Source: Batkoa obscura
Taxonomy: Eukaryota; Entomophthoromycota; Entomophthoromycetes; Entomophthorales; Batkoaceae
Assembly (NCBI GenBank): GCA_030770535.1
Contig: JASVEC010000248.1
Coordinates: forward strand, 1 to 25,671
Length of the DNA: 25,671 nucleotides
Direction of reading: 5' to 3'
The position numbers were made by a program, and so were the translations under genes. The first letter of the stretch is position 1, and every line of letters starts with the position of its first letter. The notes under the pieces are model-generated. The model was not told where the DNA came from, did not search any database, and saw only the letters and a program-made list of their open reading frames with translations. Shown one piece after another: positions 9,592-19,889 of this stretch.

Positions 9592-12500
9592 ATGAAAGAA
9601 GCTAAACAAGTTGAGATTCTGGAACATTTACTCCCACTTGAAGATGTATGTAAAAAATTTGAGACCTCCGTTAATCCTTCTAAGCCAGCTGAAAGCCAAG
9701 GTTTATCATTAGAAAAAATTGAAAAGGCTAAAGAGATATATGGTCCAAACACATTAAGTCCAGCTAAAAGAAAGCACCCGATTGTTCGCTTTCTCGAATG
9801 TTTATTAAATCTTTTTAATGTGCTCTTAATCCTAGCCGGTTTGATGACATTCATCATCTTTGCTATTGATCCTATCAATAATTTTTCTTCTTCTTATGTG
9901 GGTGCTATATTAGTTGGAGTATCTATTCTTAATGCAATTATTGAGTTTATTCAATTACAAAAATCGGCAAATGCTTTAGAATCTTTTCTTAATATGATTC
10001 CTCAACAATGCCGTGTAGTACGCGGTGGATCATTAACACAAATTCCTGGAGCTGATTTAGTCCCAGGTGATATTGTATTTGTTCGTATGGGTGATAAAAT
10101 CCCTGCTGATTTATATCTATTTAATGTTTCCGAAATGAAAGTAGACAACTCTTCACTTACTGGAGAATCAGAACCACAGTCACGTACTGTTGATAACGAT
10201 ATGAAAAACCCACTTGAAGCGCATAATATTGGTTTTAACGGAACCCTAGTTGTTGCTGGTGAAGGTTATGGTATTATAATTAAAACTGGTGATTCTACTG
10301 TGTTAGGTCAAATTGCTGGTTTAACAACAAATGAAAAGAAGAACCCTTCCCCACTTTCAGTAGAGATTAGTATTTATGTTAAGCTAGTTGCCTCAGTAGC
10401 TTTTTTGACTGGGATTATTTTCTTCCTATTAGGACTCACCAGTGGTATGGCTTTAAAAGATTGTTTAACTTTTGGAGTAGGCGTTTTTTGTGGTTGGGTA
10501 CCAGAAGGTCTTCCAGCTACTTTAACTATGTTGCTTACTTTTGCTGCTAAGCGTATGGCTAAACAAAACGTTTTGGTGAAGGACCTTCAAGGTGTTGAAA
10601 CTTTGGGAGCAATTACTCTCCTTGCCACTGATAAAACAGGAACTCTCACCCGTAACCAAATGACTGTTACTAGCGTGTGGTCATCTAATAAGCTTTATTC
10701 TTCATTGAGAAATTTAGGAAATGCTGACAATCCTGTTCAAATAGCTTCTCCTGGAATGGAAGAAATTTTATTAAACTGTTCATTAAATTCCAGAGCTAAA
10801 TTTGACCGTACTGATATACCGGTTGATAAAAGAGAAATTATTGGTGATGCCACCGAAGCTGGTCTTATTCGATTTGCTGCTCAAAGCCAAAACGATTTTG
10901 ATGAGCTCCAAACTAAATGCCCTCGTGTTTTTGACATTCCATTCAATTCGGATAACAAATGGGCAATGACTATTAGTCAAATTCCTCATGCTAATGGCGA
11001 TCTTACCCTTTACTTAAAAGGTGCTCCAGAAAGAGTATTACGCCTTTGTACAACTATTTTAATGGAAGGGCAAATTATTCCACTCAATGAAGAGCATAAA
11101 GCACAGTTCCAAGAAATTTATGAGCTTATGGCTGGTAAAGGACATCGTGTACTTGCATTTGCTCAACTTTTATTACCAAGAGATCAGTTCCCTAAAGATT
11201 TTGTATTCGATAAGAAGCTTAACAATTACCCAACAACTGGTTTAACCTTTGTTGGTCTCACTTCATTAGAGGATCCTCCAAAGCATGGTGTACGTGAAGC
11301 TATTGGTATGTGCAGAACAGCAGGCATTCGCGTAATGATGGTAACTGGTGATCATCCACTTACTGCTGAAGCCATTGGTCGTAAAATTAATTTGATGCTT
11401 TCTGATACTAAACAAATGGTCGCCAAAAAAACTGGACGTCCAATCGAATCTATTGGTGAAGATGAATATGGTGCTATTGTCATACATGGTGAACAAATTG
11501 ACGCGTTAAATGACCAAGAATGGGACAATATCTTTTCTAAAGACGAGATTATATTTGCTCGTACTTCACCACGTCATAAGCTTGAAATTGTTAAACGTGC
11601 TCAATCTATGGGACATATTGTAGGTGTCACTGGTGATGGTGTTAATGATTCCCCAGCTTTAAAGAAAGCAGATCTTGGTATTGCAATGAATGAATCTGGT
11701 TCGGATGTGTCTAAAGAAGCCGCTTCAATGATTTTACTTGATGATAATTTTGCCTCGACTATTCGTGGTATCGAAGAAGGTCGTCTTATCTTTGCAAATC
11801 TAAAAAAAAGTATAAGATATACAGTAACTCATACAATGCCAGAGGTTATTCCACAGCTTCTTTATATTGCTGTTCCTATCCCATTACTCTTGACTTCGCT
11901 TCAGATTATTTCTCTTGATCTTGGTTATGAACTTTGCTTAGCTTTATCATTTGCTTGGGATAAACCAGAGACAAAGACAGGGCTTATGAGGCTTGCACCA
12001 CGTAAACCAGTAACTAAAGAGTCAGTAGAAAGATTCCGCAGAGTAAAATCGCGTGAGATTAAGCTTGAAAGAGATCCAGAAACTGGGGAAGAAATTCAGG
12101 TATCAAGTTTTAAAAGGATCGTTCATAGCATTTCAAGGCTATATACATTAACTTATTGGAAAGAGCTATTTGAAAAAACCGAGAATGAGATTATTGTTGA
12201 TGTCGAATTAATATCTTGGGCTTTCTTTGAAGCTGGTATAATTGAAGTTACTGGTGCTGCTGTATGCTCTTTCTTTTTACTAAGTTATCGTGGAATTAAT
12301 TTTTACGATTCTATTGAATTGCAAAAAACCTTTGCCTTTTCGGATCTACCAGATCGTGACACTATATTTTCAGTAAGTAACGGGCAGCAATTTAAACGAA
12401 GCGAATTGTTAGAAATATTAGCCCAATTCGAGACTGTGTATACCTTTTCAGTAGTCATTATCCAAGCCTTTAATATGTTCTGCTGTAAATCTAAAATCAC

Positions 12501-12801
12501 TTATCCATTTGGAAAACATATTTTTACTAACTATCGTAATTTTGTCGGTCTCTTAATTGGTTTTGTATTAATGGGCTTCCTTGTTTATTGTCCTGGGGTC
12601 AATACAGTATTTAACCTTTCACCAAATGTACCCCTTGTCTTTCTTGTTGGTCCGATTCTCACTGGTTCTGTCCTGTTGCTTTACTCTAGCTTGAGATTCT
12701 TCCTCACTCAACGTTTTAGACCTATCAAGTTTAATCCTACAATCCAAGGTTTGCTAATGCATCCTACTGTACGTACCATCATCCCTGATTCTAAACCTTA
12801 A
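9592..12801 (+). CDS. Type IIC (Na,K/H,K-like) P-type cation ATPase
   Basis: Single uninterrupted frame of 1069 aa, close to the usual ~1000-1050 aa of animal Na,K-ATPase alpha subunits. It couples ATP hydrolysis to cation transport across, most likely, the plasma membrane. Visible in order: N-terminal cation-ATPase domain; M1-M2 (about residues 66-122); actuator loop with TGES at 190-193; M3-M4 with VPEGLP at 303-308; phosphorylation motif DKTGT with the acceptor Asp347; nucleotide-binding KGAPE at 476-480; TGDGVND hinge at 680-686; M5-M6 with TVTHTMPEVIP and SLDLGYE; then M7-M10. M8 (VYTFSVVIIQAF...CKSK) matches the Na,K-type C-terminal domain. E305, E751 and D776 align with cation ligands E327, E779 and D804 of the animal pump. 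The positions of S775, N776 and D808 carry H747, T748 and E780, so ion selectivity cannot be assumed. There are no introns, unlike nearby genes. The start is the first in-frame ATG after an AT-rich leader. No beta subunit is seen nearby. Confidence 0.97.
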   Translation: MKEAKQVEILEHLLPLEDVCKKFETSVNPSKPAESQGLSLEKIEKAKEIYGPNTLSPAKRKHPIVRFLECLLNLFNVLLILAGLMTFIIFAIDPINNFSSSYVGAILVGVSILNAIIEFIQLQKSANALESFLNMIPQQCRVVRGGSLTQIPGADLVPGDIVFVRMGDKIPADLYLFNVSEMKVDNSSLTGESEPQSRTVDNDMKNPLEAHNIGFNGTLVVAGEGYGIIIKTGDSTVLGQIAGLTTNEKKNPSPLSVEISIYVKLVASVAFLTGIIFFLLGLTSGMALKDCLTFGVGVFCGWVPEGLPATLTMLLTFAAKRMAKQNVLVKDLQGVETLGAITLLATDKTGTLTRNQMTVTSVWSSNKLYSSLRNLGNADNPVQIASPGMEEILLNCSLNSRAKFDRTDIPVDKREIIGDATEAGLIRFAAQSQNDFDELQTKCPRVFDIPFNSDNKWAMTISQIPHANGDLTLYLKGAPERVLRLCTTILMEGQIIPLNEEHKAQFQEIYELMAGKGHRVLAFAQLLLPRDQFPKDFVFDKKLNNYPTTGLTFVGLTSLEDPPKHGVREAIGMCRTAGIRVMMVTGDHPLTAEAIGRKINLMLSDTKQMVAKKTGRPIESIGEDEYGAIVIHGEQIDALNDQEWDNIFSKDEIIFARTSPRHKLEIVKRAQSMGHIVGVTGDGVNDSPALKKADLGIAMNESGSDVSKEAASMILLDDNFASTIRGIEEGRLIFANLKKSIRYTVTHTMPEVIPQLLYIAVPIPLLLTSLQIISLDLGYELCLALSFAWDKPETKTGLMRLAPRKPVTKESVERFRRVKSREIKLERDPETGEEIQVSSFKRIVHSISRLYTLTYWKELFEKTENEIIVDVELISWAFFEAGIIEVTGAAVCSFFLLSYRGINFYDSIELQKTFAFSDLPDRDTIFSVSNGQQFKRSELLEILAQFETVYTFSVVIIQAFNMFCCKSKITYPFGKHIFTNYRNFVGLLIGFVLMGFLVYCPGVNTVFNLSPNVPLVFLVGPILTGSVLLLYSSLRFFLTQRFRPIKFNPTIQGLLMHPTVRTIIPDSKP

Positions 12802-12925
12802 CTACCTCCACCAAAGTTTTATATTAATAGTTAATAAAATTAATTGTCTTTTATTTTTTAAACTATATACTTTAACATATAATAACGTTTTTTATTTTAC
12901 TATCCTCCTAATAATTTTTAATTCA

Positions 12926-13024
12926 TGAGGATGTATTTTTATGTTTGAGAATTTTACTAACAGTTTTTCAGCTCAAATAGTACTTAAAAATGGAAGTGAT
13001 GAATCTAAAAAAAACATATCCTTA
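12926..13024 (+). mobile_element. MITE copy downstream of the ATPase
   Basis: Plus-oriented copy 125 bp after the ATPase stop, with ends TGAGGATGT and ACATATCCTTA and a decayed core (AGTACTTAAAAATGGAAG). The small open frame beginning at 12941 is the element read through, not a gene. Confidence 0.75.
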
Positions 13025-13092
13025 TATTGGTTGAAAATAGTAAAAGACATTTCAATATACAGAATTCCAGATACTATAGTAAAAATAGCATA

Positions 13093-13293
13093 TGGGGATG
13101 TATTTTTGTATTTAAGGATTTTACTGACAATTTTTCCACATAAATAGCGCTTAAAAAATGGAAAAATAATGAAACTAAAAAAAACAGCCCCATATGGTGA
13201 TGTTTTTTTGGTTTTGTTACTTTTCCATTTTTTTAAGCACTGTCTGAGTGTAAAGATTGTTAGTAAAATCCTTAAACAAAAAATACATCCTCA
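13093..13293. mobile_element. MITE inverted dimer (long foldback)
   Basis: A plus copy (13093-13192) and a minus copy (13195-13293) face each other with only TA between them. They form an imperfect palindrome with arms of about 100 bp. The outer flanks are TA on the left and TA on the right. The inner junction CCCCATATGGTGATG carries the same TGGTGATG variant as the dimer at 519-819, which suggests the pair may move or be copied as a unit. Small frames here are element shadows. Confidence 0.85.
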
Positions 13294-13329
13294 TATTTTA
13301 AAGCTAATCACAATGTTTCCATCATTAAA

Positions 13330-13429
13330 TGAGGATGTATTTTTGTGTTTAAGAATTTTACTAACAAATTTTCCACTCAAATAGTGCTTAAAAAACGGAA
13401 AAATAATGAAATCAAAAAAAACAGCCCCA
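13330..13429 (+). mobile_element. MITE copy
   Basis: Plus-oriented, near-consensus copy with ends TGAGGATGT and ACAGCCCCA, 37 bp from the preceding dimer. It makes a four-copy cluster within about 500 bp. Confidence 0.8.
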
Positions 13430-15349
13430 AATAGTACTGAAGATTCCAAGCTTCCTTAACAAGTAAATATTCTTACATATAAAGTATACAAAGACGATTA
13501 GGAATGAGTATTTTTTCGACATGTTCCTACTTCCTCGTACTCTGATATCTTAATAAAGCCTTGTAATCATTCAAATGATTGAATAGAATTCTATTTTATT
13601 TTTATATAACATATACTAACACCTTAGATCTCGTTAATATTGATAGTTATCTAAATATAATTTAATAACTCAAAATGAAGCATTTTTGATTTAAGTTTAT
13701 AGATAAAGAGAGATATAAAAGTTCAATCGAAATTTTGTTCATTTATTTAATGTATTAGGAATCAACAGTTTGAGATTCAAAAAAAGTATTAAGGATACAA
13801 AAACACTAGATATATCGAATTTGAGCAAAAAATAAAATAATAGAGTATCTTTTGGTATTTTCAATTAAATCTTGAGAGTTATTTTAAATTAGTACTAAAC
13901 TAGTTACAGGATTCAATAAAAGAATAAGCATAAACAAAAATGACTATTTTATTTAAAAAATTGTTCGTTTAAAAAATTCTGATACTTTAAACTTATTCAG
14001 TTGATTTAAATAAGTATGAGTATGCGTATGTCATCTATATTTATTTATATAATATACAAATTTAATAAACATTTTCGTAAAAATTATGCCTATCAATTTA
14101 TTTTTATTGATTCAAACTATTATAATAAACTTAGTAAAATTAAAATAGAATGACAATGATTATAGACCAATAAAACTATCTATATAATTATTCATAACAA
14201 TAATTTAGCTTAAAACAATGTAAATAAAGGTTAATTTTTGATAAAAGAACAATATTCAATAATGTGGGATCCCTTAAATCTCCTTTTTGATGGCTTTATT
14301 TTTATATAGAATTCTAAATTTGTTAAATCACATCATCTTGATAACAAAATTCAATAAACTTGACTGATATAATTTTTAGTTGCAAATATTATTTGAATTA
14401 TGGACCTCATTATTTTACTAAAATACCATTATGAGAACATTGATTAAATTTATTTATTATTTTATTTATTACATTTATGTTCAGAAAAATCGCCTATCAT
14501 TTCTTATAACATACTAGTGACTACAGTTGTCTTTCTGAGAGGAAACTTAAAACACTATATTTGCCATATGTTAATATAGTTGAATTAGATTTTGTATATT
14601 AAGCAGAAGAGTACAACGTATATTAGGAACATGAATTCAAATTCAAGGTTTAGTTTTTTTCAGTTTTGAGATGTGAAAAAATTATAAATTAAGGTTAAAT
14701 GTAGCTAAAGCTATCCTTTTTTAATTTAAGAATTGATTTATAATTTTTATATTTAAACTTAAAATAAGCTGTAAAAAAGCTACCTGAAACTGTGGACAAG
14801 TTTTTTAACTTATCCATACTTGCATACATACACTTTGTTTTTCAGTCCTATATTTTAACCTCTCACTCTTATTCTCCTAGTCGGTTTATTGTGATTTAGG
14901 AAATAAGACGCTTTGCTTTTTTACCTTTCCAAGATTTACAAAGGACTTGTCAAAGCAATACAATATAAAAATCTAATCACATCAGGGATAACCCTTTTAT
15001 TTCAATCTTTATTGGAAATTTTAGAGTAACTTCTAATCAATCATCCCTTTTGGGCAAATCCACTATGGCAAGGACATAAAATTACTCTAATTGAATTTTT
15101 ATAAATGAAAGGTATTTAATTCATGGTTTTTCTACCATTTATGCCCAAGGAAAGGAAACTACTTTAAAATTTACCATATATTTGCATACAGTATAGTAAC
15201 AATGAATCAAGGTTTCAGTAACCTTAGATACGGGATTTCTTATAGCGTTCCAAAGTAGTTACCTCAAAAAATGGTATAAATATCTAAAGTAAGATAAAGA
15301 TAAAATCAAAGCTTAATAAAGTTTTTGTTACCTATATATTCAGACTAAA
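13430..15349. other. Intergenic between ATPase and DUF4436 genes
   Basis: No coding region or RNA gene recognised. A short hairpin lies at 14793-14816. The last ~500 bp are less AT-biased and presumably hold the promoter and leader of the gene starting at 15350. Confidence 0.5.
14793..14816. repeat. Short hairpin, 10-bp stem with one mismatch
   Basis: TGGACAAGTT, a TTTT loop, then AACTTATCCA. No gene abuts it. Function unknown; it could be chance in AT-rich DNA. Confidence 0.4.
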
Positions 15350-16321
15350 ATGTCAATCAAAGATTTCTATGGAAAGATTATGTCCACAACAAGACTCAGG
15401 AGAATATTTCTCTCGTTTATAGGTATATCTCTATGGTGTATCATTGTAGTCCCAGTTATTAACAAGATGCATGACCCATATACAAGAGAGCTCAAGAACC
15501 TTGAACCTGTGTATGTATCTCAAGGATATACATTTTCAGAACATGAACTTGAAGATAATAAACCATTTAGTGGTGTTACACTATACCTTTCATTCCAATC
15601 TGTGGAAGCACCAGCTCGTAAAATTAATTTGAATGCTAGATTTCGAATGCTTGGCGATGATTATGTTGATGAGTTTTATACCTCAAATCAAAATATCACT
15701 TGTGATTTATTATATGAAAAGAAGATCATCATAAAAGGGCAACCTACCAACACCGTCAGTTTCACTATTCCAATAGTTTATGGAACTGTTCGTGACTATC
15801 CACTTGAATCTTACTTTGGTCTATTTACTGCTATTTGTTTAGGTTCTAAAAAAGAAGCCCTTCCACTAGCCATATATGTTGATGAAAGTTTAGTAAGCCA
15901 TACTCCACATGTAGAAATATATCTAGTTAAAGACGACAATGAAGATTATTTCCTTGGTACTTATAATAATCCAGATGCTATAGCTATTACAATTGACTTA
16001 GCTACACCTAGTTCCAGTCAAGCATTTTCGTTTTTCTTAATGGCTGTTATGTGGGGATTAGTTATCCCATATGGAATCATCACCTATGATTATGTTATAT
16101 CAAGACGTGAAGTACCTCCTCCTTTAATAGCTGTTGGTGTTTCTATTCTTTTCGCTTTACCAACTGTTAGAAATTCCCAACCTAGTTCTCCAGTTATGGG
16201 TTGTCTTGCAGACTATATTGCTTTCTTTTGGTGTATTGGTATCATTGCTGTTTGTATTATGTTCAACTTATTCTCATACGCCTTAAGATGGAGGAAACCA
16301 GTATCAGATTTATGCAAATAA
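15350..16321 (+). CDS. DUF4436-family membrane protein
   Basis: Intronless frame of 323 aa. There is one N-terminal membrane helix (about residues 19-37), then a ~185-residue beta-rich extracytosolic or luminal domain containing RDYPLESY (148-155). Three closely spaced C-terminal helices follow at about 224-246, 257-272 and 287-312. The LPTVRNSQPSSPVMG block at 270-284 followed by a D-x-x-x-x-F-x-W helix is the hallmark I associate with DUF4436, a family common in fungi and of unknown function. A C-rich AT leader precedes the ATG, and a second Met at residue 11 is an alternative start. The gene ends in TAA followed by AT-rich sequence. Neighbours give no functional clue: the ATPase lies 2.5 kb upstream on the same strand. 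Confidence 0.85.
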   Translation: MSIKDFYGKIMSTTRLRRIFLSFIGISLWCIIVVPVINKMHDPYTRELKNLEPVYVSQGYTFSEHELEDNKPFSGVTLYLSFQSVEAPARKINLNARFRMLGDDYVDEFYTSNQNITCDLLYEKKIIIKGQPTNTVSFTIPIVYGTVRDYPLESYFGLFTAICLGSKKEALPLAIYVDESLVSHTPHVEIYLVKDDNEDYFLGTYNNPDAIAITIDLATPSSSQAFSFFLMAVMWGLVIPYGIITYDYVISRREVPPPLIAVGVSILFALPTVRNSQPSSPVMGCLADYIAFFWCIGIIAVCIMFNLFSYALRWRKPVSDLCK

Positions 16322-16865
16322 GTAGGCAATAGTTCAATACCCATTACCTTTTAACCCTATCCAATGTTTCATCACAAATCTTTGTGATTGTTTTTCAAAT
16401 AAAATAGTTTTCAAAGAAAAAGGAATTTTAAAACTTATAATCTAAGGTTAGATAAACAAATAAATTCAATATAAAGCTAAAACATCTAATTTTATTTAAA
16501 AGCCTTTTTTGACTGTTTATAAGGCTACAATGGCTTGTTGTTTTCAATGCTTGCATCCAAAAACTTTAATTACGATTCCTTTTTACTAGAAGAGATTTGA
16601 GTTATAGTAGTATAATTCAGTTCTACAATTTTCAATTCCAGTAAGTGACAAAATGTCCTGGGCGAAGTTCAATCCACTCACACTCTTCTTTGAATTAATA
16701 ATATTATTGAGTATCTCATGTACCATATAGTAAGCTGATATCATTAAAACAGAGACCTTTTTAAATTATTTTGAGGCTTTCTAGTACCTTGTACTTGGGA
16801 TATGTCACTCGTTACATTCGTAAGCTAAGGTAGTTTTATGACATCTTCATTTCCAAGTAGTATAT
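16322..16865. other. Intergenic, no gene recognised
   Basis: Part of this stretch (about 16500-16850) is less AT-biased, but every frame is interrupted and nothing is recognisable. A GTTCAATCC near 16669 looked like a tRNA B box but has no cloverleaf around it. Confidence 0.45.
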
Positions 16866-16960
16866 TGGGGATGTTTTTTTTGGTTTCATTACTTTTCCAT
16901 TTTTAAGCATTATTGAGTAGGAAGATTGTTAGCAAAATTCTTAATAAAAATACATCCTCA
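16866..16960 (-). mobile_element. MITE copy
   Basis: Minus-oriented copy with ends TGGGGATGT and ACATCCTCA, flanked by TATA-like sequence on both sides. The core is shortened to TTTTTAAGCATTATTGAGTAG. Confidence 0.8.
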
Positions 16961-17712
16961 TATAGTTTTGATGATTCTGATTATATTGAAGGTTATTTAC
17001 TAAACTGGACCCCTTTGTATGTGATTTAGATTAAGCACTATCATTTACTGTCTTTAGATTATCAAACAGTTGGACTTTATAACACATGATAGCCAAATCT
17101 ATAAAATATTATAACGATCTTGTATTATCTATAGTATTACTTTTATATAAAAAAACTGAAATCCAGTTTTATAGTATAATGACTATAGCTAACCAATACT
17201 AATAAAAAGTATTAGTTTAATTTTAAATATTATCAAATTAAACATAGGAAGCGATTCATGTTTTCAATTAAAGATCAATATTTGGCTAAACCCTTAATTT
17301 TAATCAACTTGTAATTTGTGTTATTTTGCAATTTAATAAGCTTTTACTTATTAAGCATAATAAAAGTTTAAAATATTATTTGGGCTACTATTTGTTTTGT
17401 TTATGTCACATTCTTATAGTCACTGCAATCAAGGCTTTAATGCTACTATGAAATTTTATAAGCTTGAATACAAATTACATAAACTCAAATTAGCAATTTG
17501 TTGTTTAAAATTTACTACTCTGTAAAGCATAACTTATTTTTGTTTAAAAGTTGAATAAGATTAATATTCGGCTAACAAATATTTTATAATAGATCATCAT
17601 CTAACTTTAAATAAACAAACTTGATAAAATAAATATCATAAAAAACAACAAAGCTAAATGTGGCGTTTAATTTAATAATTAAATAAATAAGTGGTTAGTT
17701 AATCAAGTTGCC
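16961..17712. other. AT-rich intergenic, no gene seen
   Basis: No supportable feature between the MITE at 16866 and the 3' end of the coiled-coil gene. Confidence 0.5.
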
Positions 17713-18835
17713 TTATTCCAATTCTACCTCAAGTTTTATTTTCTTTGCCAAACTGTCTAAATTTGAAGCTTCATTTTTAAAATTAAAGATATCACTGTCT
17801 AAGCTAGTACCAGAATCAACTTTTAAACTGATATTATCATTATCTAAGTTAATAGATCATTAAGGTCAGCTGGGAACTGGCTTGGATTAAAAATTTCAGA
17901 TGAATTTTCTAAATCCGATTCTGTTCCATTACTAAAACAACTATTTCTTTTATTATGACTGCTTTTATCTTTATTAACTCTTCTTAAATTTTTTTTATTG
18001 TATTCCTGTCCTAAAGTCTGAAAGTTGGAATTATACTCAAGTGCTAATAACTCTTTTTCGTATTGTTCAATCTTTTGATCAAGTATTTCGATATCCTCTT
18101 TAATTTTTGTTTGATCTTTTTTAATTTGTACAGTATCATATTTACTTAGTTCCATCTCTCTCACACTATAAACTTGCTGTAAATCATCAACCTCTTTCTT
18201 TACCTATTTAATAGAATTAATGTTTCACTTATTTAAGACTTCTTAGCTTACTTTATTGAGAGCTTCATCTCGTTTTTTTTCTTCCAAAGTTAGTTTTTCA
18301 ATTGTATCCTCAACATTTGCAATTTCCACCCTATATCTTTCATTTTCCTCTAAAAAAAACAATTTAATAATCTTATTATTTCTAGCAATAAATCACACTA
18401 ACTCATTATAATATTATTTTGATTAATGACTTCTTTCTTTTCTTTTTATTCTTCCAGCCTTTTTTCAAGTATATCATATTTTTCTAATTCCTTCCTAGAT
18501 TAATTTTAAATTAAATTAAATTGATTATAAATACCATAATAAACATCTTTTCGTTCTCGTCGTATTGCTTTACAATCCTTTTTAATTCTTTCTGGGTATT
18601 TCGAAATTTTTTTGTTATATTAATATCAAACTCAACATTACCACTCTGTTGTTTGAAATCGATACTTAATACTTCGCTTGCTTCATTGATCATATCTATC
18701 AATTGATGATAATTATTTGTATAAGTTTCATCAGTGTCCTAATTAAGGAATTTTACTATTAATGTTTATTATGATTGTGACTTTATTGTTTAAGCTTACA
18801 CTATAATCTTCTAATTCTACTTCGGGATCTGACAT
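17713..18835 (-). CDS. Coiled-coil protein of unknown family, intron-bearing, two reading breaks
   Basis: Minus-strand model: exons 18835-18800, 18738-18535, 18490-18403, 18349-18252 and 18203 onward, with introns of 61, 44, 53 and 48 bp. It starts MSDPEVELEDYSDTDETY. The middle is strongly charged and heptad-like (for example LEKYDILEKRLEE, IEILDQKIEQYEKELLALEY), so a long coiled coil is likely. It is followed by a polar tail with FNPSQFPADLNDLL. Two problems are visible. A TAA at 18446-18448 lies in exon 3 in the frame that joins its flanking exons. Near 17845-17855 the frame ends in TAG, while a shift of one base opens LDNDNISLKVDSG through to a stop at 17713. If both breaks are sequence errors, the gene encodes a protein of about 300 aa. 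I do not recognise the family; a kinetochore or cytoskeletal adaptor would be a guess. Confidence 0.6.
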
Positions 18836-19487
18836 TAAATTGAATAAAGAATATAAAGAACTCAATTGAAATTTTGTTTTTATTCAAATATTATTATAAT
18901 TTATCTCATCAGTTTATCCTAGTTTGAAAAACTCCTCTAGATATTATTGGCTAATTAAGTTAAGTTTAAAGTAGTTTTGTGCTAAATTGAAGGAGCTTAG
19001 TTAAAAGGCTGAAACAAACAGCTTGTTGAACACTTATTTTGTTATGCAATAAGATCTATATTAAAAGCTTTATTATATAGCTTTATGAAGTCATTTAAAG
19101 AAGCAAATTTATACTCAAAGATTAATTCCAATTAGTCTTTACCTCTAACCCTTTATTTACAAAAACTCGATAAAATCCACCATTTAAAATGTACTTTGAG
19201 TGGCTTATTTTATCTAAATTCATAGCTACTGAAATTGATGAAAATAATTATACTATTTATCTATTTTTCTTTTAACCTTATTATAAGATCCATCAACACC
19301 TCAAACCATCATGTATCAATAAAGATTCAGCTATAGGCAATAAAGCGCTCCACATTGTAAATGATATTTATTTTCATTCAAAAAATAAATTAAAAACTCA
19401 TGCTTGTTACTATGATAAAAAAAAATATCAACTATTTATCTAAAAAAGAGTTTATTAAGTTGAATAGAAAGCCCTTCTCTTATTCAC
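18836..19487. other. Intergenic between coiled-coil gene and ERG28
   Basis: AT-rich, no gene recognised. It should contain the promoter of the coiled-coil gene and the 3' region of ERG28. Confidence 0.5.
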
Positions 19488-19889
19488 CTAATGAACATAA
19501 CTAGAGTAAGCGGTACCCATCCAAAGAATAGAAAAGGAGGATACAATAAAAGGGGAGATAGAGGCCCTGTTAAGCTTCACTGTTTTATAAATGAATAACT
19601 CAGTACTAAAGTGGAAAAAGGCAAGTAAATAAGTCAATAAACAGAGCGAATAAACATGTTGATTATTTATATAGAAAGCAGAGTACAAACGAATTAACCC
19701 TGAAATCAAAGTCCAAGTTCCAAATAATCGAGAAGATAATTCAGTGACTTGTTGCTTATTACCACTATAGATTTCATGATTGAATTTAAATGGACTTATA
19801 AAGCATTGGGCTGAGTTGAATAAAGCAGCTACTGAAACTATCAATTGCCATTTAGGTAATAAGCCGGATGCTATGGACAATAATACCAT
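19488..19889 (-). CDS. ERG28: ERG28-family ER sterol-synthesis scaffold protein
   Basis: Intronless frame of 133 aa from the ATG at 19889; an upstream TTG extends the open frame but is not needed. Yeast and human ERG28 are of similar size. In the family this ER membrane protein tethers the C-4 demethylation enzymes (ERG25-ERG26-ERG27) of sterol synthesis. Visible family features: LPKWQLIVSVAALFNSAQC in the first helix, the conserved loop V-T-E-L-S-S-R-L-FGTWTLISG, RLYSAFYINNQHVYSLCLLT, then AFFHFSTELFIYKT and a last helix near FIVSSFSILWMG. These give four membrane segments. It ends in TAG right after the last helix, so it lacks a long basic tail. A minus-strand CCAAT box lies about 70 bp upstream. 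It is convergent with nothing and lies 3' of PDK on the same strand. Confidence 0.92.
   Translation of the reverse strand: MVLLSIASGLLPKWQLIVSVAALFNSAQCFISPFKFNHEIYSGNKQQVTELSSRLFGTWTLISGLIRLYSAFYINNQHVYSLCLLTYLLAFFHFSTELFIYKTVKLNRASISPFIVSSFSILWMGTAYSSYVH

Noticed and set aside
12941-13384. Two small plus-strand frames (68 and 71 aa)
   Set aside because: They are MITE copies read through; their similar peptides (FLRILLT, FPHK/FPLK) reflect the repeat, not a gene family.
16640-16690. tRNA-like B box GTTCAATCC
   Set aside because: No T-stem pairing, A box or acceptor stem around it.
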